Assembly: GCA_036752825.1 (NCBI GenBank)
Contig: DAIORV010000005.1
Span: 1-64,000, forward strand
Direction of reading: 5' to 3'
DNA: 64,000 nucleotides
DNA from: UBA5177 sp002413265
Lineage (GTDB): Bacteria; Chloroflexota; UBA5177
Notes under the pieces: model-generated
Told to the model about the DNA's origin: nothing
What the model saw: the letters and a program-made list of their open reading frames with translations, nothing else
Databases searched by the model: none
Shown here: positions 57,891 through 64,000 of the stretch, in pieces
Layout of the letters: each line of letters opens with the position of its first letter
Position numbering within the stretch: position 1 is the stretch's first letter
Translations under genes and position numbers: made by a program

Positions 57891-59060
57891 TTACGGCTCG
57901 AGGAAGTCTCTGAGCTTTCGACTTCTCGACGGATGACGCAGTTTTCGCAGTGCCTTGGCCTCTATCTGCCGAATTCGCTCGCGCGTGACGTTGAACTCTT
58001 TGCCCACTTCTTCTAGCGTTCGACTTCTGCCATCTACCAGCCCGAATCGGAGCCGCAACACTTCTCGCTCGCGCTCGGTGAGTTGACTCAGCACCTCTCC
58101 GAGGGACTCTCGTAGCAGCTGATATGACGCGGCGTCGGACGGAGCCTCGCCACTCTCATCCGGAAGGAAGTCCCCGAGATTACTGTCTTCTTCCTCACCG
58201 ATCGGCGTCTCGAGCGAAACCGGAGTTCGATTCACATTCAGGATTTCTCGAACCTTCTCAGGTGACAGGTCCAGCTCGCGCCCAATCTCGTCGGGCGTTG
58301 GTTCTCGGCCGATCTCCTGCATGAGGCGTCGCGAGACTCTAACAACCTTGTTGATCGTTTCAACCATGTGAACCGGTATGCGGATAGTGCGTGCTTGATC
58401 GGCTATGGCGCGTGTTATCGCCTGACGGATCCACCAAGTCGCGTAGGTTGAGAACTTGTATCCCTTAGTGTGGTCGAATTTTGCCACCGCACGAATGAGC
58501 CCGATATTGCCCTCCTGAACCAGGTCCAGCAGATTCATACCGCGCCCGATATACTTTTTGGCGACGCTCACGACCAGTCGCAGATTAGCCTCTGTCAGCT
58601 TTCTGCGCGCTTCCATGCCCCACTCAATTGTCGCCTGCTCGAATGGCTCGCCGCTGTTCCGTTTCGCCATTTCGCCGTCGCCGTAACGCATGGCTTTAGC
58701 AAGATCGACCTCTTCCGTGCCCCGCAGCAGACGTACCCGACCTATCTCACGCAGGTACATCCGTACTGGATCGTCTGTGGGGGCGCCCTCAGAGTCGAGG
58801 ACTTTCTCGAGCTCCTCGGGTGGGACCACCTCCTCAGCCACCTCGGCCTCGAGCTGTATATCGACCTCGCTCGGTTCCGGGACTTCGGCTTCTTCGGCCT
58901 CTGCCTCGACGGGCAGCTCGGCGTCCGGGCTAGTCAGTGTTCCGACGGATCCAACCTCCAGGCGCGCGCTCCACGCACCGTCCTCGTCCGGACGGCCTCC
59001 ATCGGACTCATCGCTCAACACGGCCTCTTCCCCGGACGGCGTCCCCCGTCCGATGGGCAC
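57891..59060 (-). CDS. rpoD: primary RNA polymerase sigma factor (sigma-70/SigA)
   Basis: The housekeeping sigma factor. Region 1.2 has DPVRMYLREIG; region 2 contains RLVVSVAKKYIGRGMNLLDLVQEGN and FSTYATWWIRQAI (-10 recognition); region 3 has ETINKVVRVSRRL; region 4 ends with TLEEVGKEFNVTRERIRQIE (-35 recognition helix). The first ~100 residues are acidic (about 45-95 is Glu/Asp/Ala/Val/Pro-rich), replacing a typical region 1.1. GTG at 59060 is used; a GTG at 59021 with a GGGGAA site is an alternative. It follows proS after 75 bases. Confidence 0.95.
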   Translation of the reverse strand: MPIGRGTPSGEEAVLSDESDGGRPDEDGAWSARLEVGSVGTLTSPDAELPVEAEAEEAEVPEPSEVDIQLEAEVAEEVVPPEELEKVLDSEGAPTDDPVRMYLREIGRVRLLRGTEEVDLAKAMRYGDGEMAKRNSGEPFEQATIEWGMEARRKLTEANLRLVVSVAKKYIGRGMNLLDLVQEGNIGLIRAVAKFDHTKGYKFSTYATWWIRQAITRAIADQARTIRIPVHMVETINKVVRVSRRLMQEIGREPTPDEIGRELDLSPEKVREILNVNRTPVSLETPIGEEEDSNLGDFLPDESGEAPSDAASYQLLRESLGEVLSQLTEREREVLRLRFGLVDGRSRTLEEVGKEFNVTRERIRQIEAKALRKLRHPSRSRKLRDFLEP

Positions 59061-59135
59061 AGAATAGCACGCCCACGTAGCGGTACGCTGTCAAGCATCG
59101 GGCAAGAAAGGGCGAACTGCGGCACGTCATAGCAC

Positions 59136-60587
59136 CTAATACGAGCGTGCTACAACGCATCGGAATTTGGCCGCTTCGCCGCAGCAAATGCACGGACCAA
59201 GCGGAATTGCTTCCCCTTCTTCAAGGGGGATCGCTCGCACTGTCGCCTTCTCCGCGGCCAGCTTCTGCGTACACGGCTGTGAGTCGCACCAGTCGACCCA
59301 CACGAAACCGCCTCTGTCTTCCAGCAGCCGCGCAAGGGTCTCCCAGCTATTCGCCGAGGCAGTGTGCACTTCCCGGTACCTCTTCGCCTGCTCAAATAGA
59401 GACTGCTGGACAGAGTCGAGGCATTCAAGCGCCGAGGCCCGAATCGACTCTCGATCCACCGGGCGCTTTTCCCGGGAGTCCCTCCGCACGAACACGGCCT
59501 GCGCATTCTCCACGTCACGAGGTCCAATCTCAATTCTCAGGGGCACGCCCCGCAGCTCCCAATCATTGAATTTGAACCCTGGCGTAACTTGGTCTCGCCA
59601 ATCGACGTGCACACGAATATCGGCTTCGAGCAGATCGTGTTGAACCTCCGCTACATAGGGCTCTATCTTGTCCCGATCCTCTTCTTTTCGCCAGATGGGA
59701 ATAATCACGACCTGAGTCGGAGCAATGCGGGGAGGCAGCCTCAAGCCCTTGTCATCCCCGTGGACCATGACGATTGCACCCACCAGGCGAGTCGTCACAG
59801 CCCAGCTGGTCGACCATGGAAACTCGCGACTGCCATCTCTATCTAGAAAGGTCACGTCGAAGGCCTTCGAGAAGTTCTGGCCGAGGTTGTGGCTGGTTCC
59901 CATCTGGAGCGCTTTCGCGTCTCCCATGAGGGCCTCCATGGTGTAGGTATAGAGAGCTCCGGCAAACTTCTCGCTTTCTGTTTTCCTGCCCTGGAGCACA
60001 GGGATCGCCAGCTCTTCCTCAATGAACCTGACGTAAAGATCGAGGATCAGACGCGCCTCTGTGTCAGCCTCCTCAAAAGTCTCGTGAGCAGTGTGGCCCT
60101 CCTGCCATAAAAACTCGGCGGTTCGAAGAAAGGGCCGAGTTCGAATTTCCCAACGGACTACATTTGCCCATTGATTGAGCAGGACCGGTAGGTCCCGATA
60201 CGACTCGATCCACTTCGAAAGCATGTCATAGATGATCGTTTCCGAGGTTGGTCGTACCACCAGAGGCTCGGTCAGCTCCTCGCCGCCGCCATGTGTGACC
60301 ACGGCTAGCTGCGGAGCAAACCCTTCGACGTGTTCCGCCTCCTTGTGTATGAAGCTGAGCGGTATGAAGAGAGGGAAATACGCGTTCTGATGGCCGGTGG
60401 CTTTGAGCTCCTTGTCCACGTGGGCCTGGATGCGCTCCCATATTGCATAGCCGTAAGGGCGTATGACCATTGAGCCTCGAACAGCCGTGTAGTCGGCCAG
60501 CTGGGACTTGAGCACGGTATCGATATACCAGGCGCTAAAGTCGTCCTCTCGCCGCTCTCCGGTGGCGTCCGTCGTCTGGGTCGCCAT
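59136..60587 (-). CDS. proS: prolyl-tRNA synthetase, archaeal/eukaryotic type
   Basis: A class II synthetase of 483 residues, ProS type 3. RGSMVIRPYGYAIWE, VRPTSETIIYDMLSKWI, RWEIRTRPFLRTAEFLWQEGH and the anticodon domain are seen. The C-terminal zinc-type domain (CxxxxC, CICCG) and a C-terminal Tyr (RSY) mark this type, which lacks the inserted editing domain of the bacterial type. Part of a minus-strand run: small protein, SH3/glycosidase-like protein, proS, rpoD; 15 bases after the former. Confidence 0.95.
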   Translation of the reverse strand: MATQTTDATGERREDDFSAWYIDTVLKSQLADYTAVRGSMVIRPYGYAIWERIQAHVDKELKATGHQNAYFPLFIPLSFIHKEAEHVEGFAPQLAVVTHGGGEELTEPLVVRPTSETIIYDMLSKWIESYRDLPVLLNQWANVVRWEIRTRPFLRTAEFLWQEGHTAHETFEEADTEARLILDLYVRFIEEELAIPVLQGRKTESEKFAGALYTYTMEALMGDAKALQMGTSHNLGQNFSKAFDVTFLDRDGSREFPWSTSWAVTTRLVGAIVMVHGDDKGLRLPPRIAPTQVVIIPIWRKEEDRDKIEPYVAEVQHDLLEADIRVHVDWRDQVTPGFKFNDWELRGVPLRIEIGPRDVENAQAVFVRRDSREKRPVDRESIRASALECLDSVQQSLFEQAKRYREVHTASANSWETLARLLEDRGGFVWVDWCDSQPCTQKLAAEKATVRAIPLEEGEAIPLGPCICCGEAAKFRCVVARSY

Positions 60588-60602
60588 TGTGTTCAGCCCT
60601 TC

Positions 60603-61973
60603 TCAGTACCGAAATGCACGGATTGCTCTCCACTCGGCGTCGGTTGCAGTCATCCATTGGAAGAACGAGACGCCGATCGCGCCACTCAGCTTGCTTCCCC
60701 GCAGAAATCCTTTGATCTCTTCCGCTGAGGGAGCATTCGGGCCCATTTCTTCGTGGCCGAAGTTATCGAATGCCTGTCCAATGGGCTCGATCTTTGCGCC
60801 CGGTGCCGCTCGTCTAATCGCGAGAATCGAGTCCTCCGCGTACCGCTGTGAATAATCGGCCCCGTATCCCATTCCCCCGTAATTGAGCCCGCGGCTTGTA
60901 GCCGTCTGATGCCAATAGTCCATTGGGGCCACAACATTGTAGGACCGAGCCACGGCCCCGAACGGATACGAGGCTAGTGACTGAGCTGGATAGGTCACTC
61001 CAACAAGCAGATAGTGCTGGCCCAGATAGGCGCGTATCAGTTGCGAGTAGGCAGAGATCGCAGGGCCGGCCATGTTTCTTTCGAGATCGGCTGCGATGCC
61101 GTCAAATTGCTCTCCAGTCTTTGATCGGTACGCGGCGACCTCTCGCGTCAGTGCAACGTCCGACGCAATGTCATAGAGGTAGGGGTAGACCCACGCCAGA
61201 ACGATGAGTCCGTGCCGGTGAGCCTCCTCGAGGAGCGGGCCTACCGACTGCTTCCCATGGAAACCTAGCGGCGAAATCGCGCTCTCGAGGTAGAGATGGC
61301 GGATGCCGGAGTCGAGAGCGGCTTGCACGATTGCCTTCGGATTGCTATCGGCTATTGGGCCCAACGTGATCCACATTCCCTTGCCGGCCGCTCCCTGCCA
61401 GAGGAGCCGTCCTCCCACCGTCGTGCGGGTTGGGTCCGGTCCGGCAAAGACCACAGAGTCCGCTCTGACCCATCCGCCGCGCATCCCGTACCAGATGCTT
61501 CCCGTCGCATCTTGCCTCCAGGCCGTCACCGCGACCGAACCCGCGGGAAGGACCGACAAGCGGTGCCCTCCGGGGCCTGAAAACAGTGGCGTCGGCGATG
61601 TCAACACGGCCGCTTGGTCCAGAGCAAGAGCGCCGTGGACCTGGACGTGGTAGTGAACTTCAGGAGCGCGATAGGTTGAAACCGTCTTCCATGGCTTTCG
61701 GAATACGACTTCGCGAGCTGGAAGCCAGCCCTTCACGCTCGCCCAGATGCGAACGTGTCTCCACTGCTGGGTCGTTTTCAGCAGTTCCACCTGTGTCTGT
61801 TCCACCAGCACGGCCACTACCGAAGCATGAGTGGAAGGTCCAGAGCGCAGAGAGACGCCGTCGTGCAGGACTAGACCGAGACGAGCCCCTTTTGAAGCGC
61901 TTCCGGCCGAGACCGAGTTTGGAAACAGCACCGCCGCCACGAGGGCGGCGGCAATAAGACGACGTAGACGCAT
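60603..61973 (-). CDS. secreted SH3b / glycosidase-like protein
   Basis: A 456-residue exported protein with a signal peptide (LIAAALVAAVLFPNSVSA). Two SH3b-like domains follow (about 32-95, GVSLRSGPSTHASVVAVL and GWLPAREVVF; about 120-180, LFSGPGGHRLSVLPAGSVAV). A TIM-barrel-like part (about 200-456) contains FDGIAADLERN, VVAPMDYWHQ and YLESAISPLGFHG, reminiscent of GH18/GH-like putative glycosidases; the catalytic acid in DLE is plausible but not proven. SH3b domains often bind peptidoglycan. It ends 15 bases before proS. Confidence 0.75.
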   Translation of the reverse strand: MRLRRLIAAALVAAVLFPNSVSAGSASKGARLGLVLHDGVSLRSGPSTHASVVAVLVEQTQVELLKTTQQWRHVRIWASVKGWLPAREVVFRKPWKTVSTYRAPEVHYHVQVHGALALDQAAVLTSPTPLFSGPGGHRLSVLPAGSVAVTAWRQDATGSIWYGMRGGWVRADSVVFAGPDPTRTTVGGRLLWQGAAGKGMWITLGPIADSNPKAIVQAALDSGIRHLYLESAISPLGFHGKQSVGPLLEEAHRHGLIVLAWVYPYLYDIASDVALTREVAAYRSKTGEQFDGIAADLERNMAGPAISAYSQLIRAYLGQHYLLVGVTYPAQSLASYPFGAVARSYNVVAPMDYWHQTATSRGLNYGGMGYGADYSQRYAEDSILAIRRAAPGAKIEPIGQAFDNFGHEEMGPNAPSAEEIKGFLRGSKLSGAIGVSFFQWMTATDAEWRAIRAFRY

Positions 61974-62189
61974 TTAGGACTCTAGGTGGCCCCGTTCGCG
62001 TAGATATCGATAGAACTTAAGTCTCGCGATTTCCGGCTTACTCAACCGCCGTTGAATAATCTGCTGGATCGCGAGGCCGGCTCCAATAGCTGCAAGCGCC
62101 GCCAAAAGAACGGCGACCCCGAGGCCGCCTCCTGGCCTGCCGCCTGCCGGGGGAGTTTCGGGTCCCGACCAGGGCGTTTCATGGGCCAT
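61974..62189 (-). CDS. small membrane protein
   Basis: A 71-residue protein with one TM helix (GVAVLLAALAAIGAGLAI) preceded by a Pro/Gly-rich segment (PETPPAGGRPGGG) and followed by a basic tail (RRLSKPEIARLKFYRYLRERG). The long frame opens at 62447 but overlaps the divergent DUF255 gene; ATG 62189 has GGAGG six bases upstream. Its stop directly precedes the next gene's ATG (61973). Confidence 0.7.
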   Translation of the reverse strand: MAHETPWSGPETPPAGGRPGGGLGVAVLLAALAAIGAGLAIQQIIQRRLSKPEIARLKFYRYLRERGHLES

Positions 62190-62273
62190 AGCTGCCTCCA
62201 GAACTCCGGAAAATCGGCACAGTATACCACCCCCTAGAATGTGAGCGCCGAGCCGCCGGGAAGGGGATCGACT

Positions 62274-64000
62274 GTGCCCAATCGACTCGAAAACGAGAAG
62301 AGCCCGTATCTGCTCCAGCATGCCGGAAACCCTGTCGACTGGTATCCCTGGGGCATGGAAGCTCTCGAGCATGCCAGAAATCAGCATCTGCCGGTGCTCG
62401 TGAGCATTGGCTATTCGGCCTGTCACTGGTGCCACGTCATGGCCCATGAGTCATTCGAAGATGCGGACGTCGCGCGTTTCATGAACCAGCATTTCGTGAA
62501 TATCAAGGTCGATCGAGAGGAACGCCCGGATGTGGACTCCATTTACATGTCCGCCGTTCAAGCGCTGTCCGGACAGGGCGGTTGGCCCCTCAACGTCTTC
62601 CTCACGTCAGCCGGCAAGCCATTCTTTGGCGGCACGTACTTCCCGCCCGAGCCACGACATGGGCTCCCCAGCTGGACTCAGGTGCTGGAGGGCGTGTCGG
62701 CTGTCTTTCAGGAAAGTCCAGACGATGTCGAGCACAACGCCGAGGTACTGACGAACGCCGTTCGTCAGTCCCAGGGTTCCAACGTCGCTTTTGGAGATCT
62801 GGAAGAGAAGCACTTGCTGGGCGCTGTCGACACCGCGATTGGCCAGGGTGACTGGCAGCATGGCGGGTTTGGTGGAGCTCCGAAATTTCCGCAGCCCCTT
62901 GCCATCGAGTTTCTCCTACAGGCACACCACAGATTCGGCCGCCAGGACTCTCTCGACCTTGCACTGCTCACGCTTGCCCGTATGAGTGAAGGTGGGATTT
63001 ACGACCATCTCGGAGGTGGCTTTCACAGGTATGCAGTGGATTCCGTGTGGTTGGTTCCGCACTTCGAGAAGATGTTGTACGATAACGCCCTTCTCGCACG
63101 CGTCTACCTCTACGCTTTCCAGATAACAGGCAACCCGCGACTCAGGCGAGTAGTAGAGGAGACTCTCGACTATCTGCTTCGAGACCTCAGAGCGTCCGAA
63201 GGTTCTTTCTACTGCTCGGAGGACGCCGACAGTGAGGGAAAAGAAGGCGTCTACTACGTCTGGAACCCGCAATCCGTCGCTCAGGCAGTCGGCCCGGAGC
63301 TCGCCGCTCTGGCCCGCGCGCGGTATGGAGTCACCGAGGGGGGCAACTTCGAGGGAAAGACGGTACTTACTGTTCGGTCCGGTGCCGAGGAGCTTGCAGA
63401 GGCATTCGGCCTCGACGTGGCCGACGCAGAAGCGTCGCTGCGCGACATCGACGTGCGGATGCTGGCCGCACGTCGATGTCGTGTTCGGCCGCAAACCGAT
63501 TCGAAGACGCTCGTATCGTGGAATGCACTGGCAATACGGGCACTCGCGGAAGCGGGTAGCGTTCTCAAACGCCAGGACTACATCGATGCTGCGCTCACTG
63601 CGACGGAGTTCATTTTCAGAGAAATGCGGCCGGCCGGGAAGCTTGTTCGGAGCTTCAGGAGCGGGCCCGGCTCAGTTCCCGCCTTTCTCGACGACTACGC
63701 GTTCCTGGCCGAGGCGCTGATCGCGCTCTCACAAGCCGCCGCCGATCCGGCCCATCTTCGTACAGCTCGTGAGATTTCGCAGGAGATGATAGAGCGCTTC
63801 TGGGATGAGGACGCCGGCTCATTCTTCGACACCCCACGAGACGGCGAGAGCCTGGTAGTCCGCCCTCGAAGTCTCTTCGACAATCCCATCCCGTCAGGCA
63901 ATGCGTCGGCGGCGCGCGTTCTGCTGCTCCTTGAAGCCCTCACGGGAGAAGCAGAGCCTCGAAGGAAGGCGCTTTCAGTTCTCCGGGCGGCGGGCTCTCT
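62274..64000 (+). CDS. DUF255/YyaL thioredoxin-domain protein, 3' part outside window
   Basis: A protein of the DUF255 (SSP411/YyaL) family: N-terminal thioredoxin-like domain with SIGYSACHWCHVMAHESF (CxxC near residues 48-51) and GGWPLNVFLTSAGKPFFGGT, then a six-hairpin glycosidase-like toroid (HGGFGGAPKFPQ, FHRYAVDSVW, HFEKMLYDNALLA, NALAIRALAEAG). About 575 of ~650-700 residues are present; the end lies beyond base 64000. GTG at 62274 has AAGGGG seven bases upstream; a GTG at 62241 is in frame. Divergent from the small membrane gene. Confidence 0.93.
   Translation, partial: MPNRLENEKSPYLLQHAGNPVDWYPWGMEALEHARNQHLPVLVSIGYSACHWCHVMAHESFEDADVARFMNQHFVNIKVDREERPDVDSIYMSAVQALSGQGGWPLNVFLTSAGKPFFGGTYFPPEPRHGLPSWTQVLEGVSAVFQESPDDVEHNAEVLTNAVRQSQGSNVAFGDLEEKHLLGAVDTAIGQGDWQHGGFGGAPKFPQPLAIEFLLQAHHRFGRQDSLDLALLTLARMSEGGIYDHLGGGFHRYAVDSVWLVPHFEKMLYDNALLARVYLYAFQITGNPRLRRVVEETLDYLLRDLRASEGSFYCSEDADSEGKEGVYYVWNPQSVAQAVGPELAALARARYGVTEGGNFEGKTVLTVRSGAEELAEAFGLDVADAEASLRDIDVRMLAARRCRVRPQTDSKTLVSWNALAIRALAEAGSVLKRQDYIDAALTATEFIFREMRPAGKLVRSFRSGPGSVPAFLDDYAFLAEALIALSQAAADPAHLRTAREISQEMIERFWDEDAGSFFDTPRDGESLVVRPRSLFDNPIPSGNASAARVLLLLEALTGEAEPRRKALSVLRAAGS

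Noticed and set aside
57735..58016. 93-codon plus frame across the tRNA
   Set aside because: The peptide start is the well-known spurious translation of an antisense tRNA (GLEPTTKRLTA type); the tRNA explains it.
61974..62447. Long form (157 codons) of the small membrane protein
   Set aside because: It would run antisense into the DUF255 gene; ATG at 62189 has a good ribosome site.
1..64000. CRISPR arrays, insertion sequences, prophage, toxin-antitoxin or defence islands
   Set aside because: I saw no transposase, integrase, Cas, phage structural gene or regularly spaced repeat; all gene blocks have core-genome character.

Overview
This is a GC-rich (roughly 60 percent by eye), gene-dense bacterial chromosome segment. 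It holds about 61 protein genes, one tRNA and no recognisable insertion sequence, prophage, rRNA or CRISPR array. Many starts are GTG or TTG, and genes often overlap by 4 bp. The gene content (OpcA next to Zwf, an MMPL transporter, a luciferase-like F420-type oxidoreductase, a decaprenyl-phosphate-ribose-type UbiA prenyltransferase, DnaB followed by a DnaD-domain protein, an archaeal-type ProRS) suggests a poorly characterised Terrabacteria lineage near Chloroflexota, Dormibacterota or Actinobacteriota. That placement is inference; no rRNA is present to fix it.

Layout. 1-580: 5' part of an M20 peptidase. 811-3492: an operon of three secreted proteins of unknown function, facing an MMPL transporter. 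5745-8054: a short protein and two proteins each carrying two YbjQ-like domains. 8088-10283: a ComEC-like protein whose beta-lactamase domain has lost its metal ligands. 10284-13782: an intergenic repeat, a secreted protein, a TrmA/RlmD-type RNA methyltransferase and Maf. 13973-15652: DnaA with an unusual cysteine-rich N-terminal extension. 15675-18315: an M42 peptidase, a possible small membrane gene, a HIT hydrolase and a glycosyltransferase. 18308-24260: murI, tlyA, nadK, recN and convergent rqcH. 24349-34381: gmk (apparently frameshifted), glpX, rho, rplI, dnaB, dnaD-like, metallophosphoesterase, secD, secF, glycosyltransferase.

34643-40689: an XRE-TPR regulator, LLM oxidoreductase, comF, PHP phosphoesterase, UbiA prenyltransferase, tatA and rpiA. 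40719-49417: a compact pentose-phosphate cluster (FGGY kinase, transketolase, short-type 6-phosphogluconate dehydrogenase, Zwf, OpcA, 6-phosphogluconolactonase, ribulose-phosphate epimerase); divergent rpiA makes it almost a complete pathway. 49459-56485: a small membrane protein, alaS, ruvX, mltG, efp, a BCCP-like protein without the biotinyl lysine, xseA and xseB. 56859-64000: a membrane protein, tRNA-Asn, rpoD, proS, an SH3/glycosidase-like secreted protein, a small membrane protein and a truncated DUF255 thioredoxin-domain protein.

Most of the window is core housekeeping. The points most worth following up are the cysteine-rich DnaA extension, the Lys-to-Gln change in the BCCP-like protein, the gmk frameshift, the ligand-free ComEC beta-lactamase domain, the duplicated secreted protein, and two places where a strong promoter is followed at once by a terminator-like hairpin (secD and tRNA-Asn).
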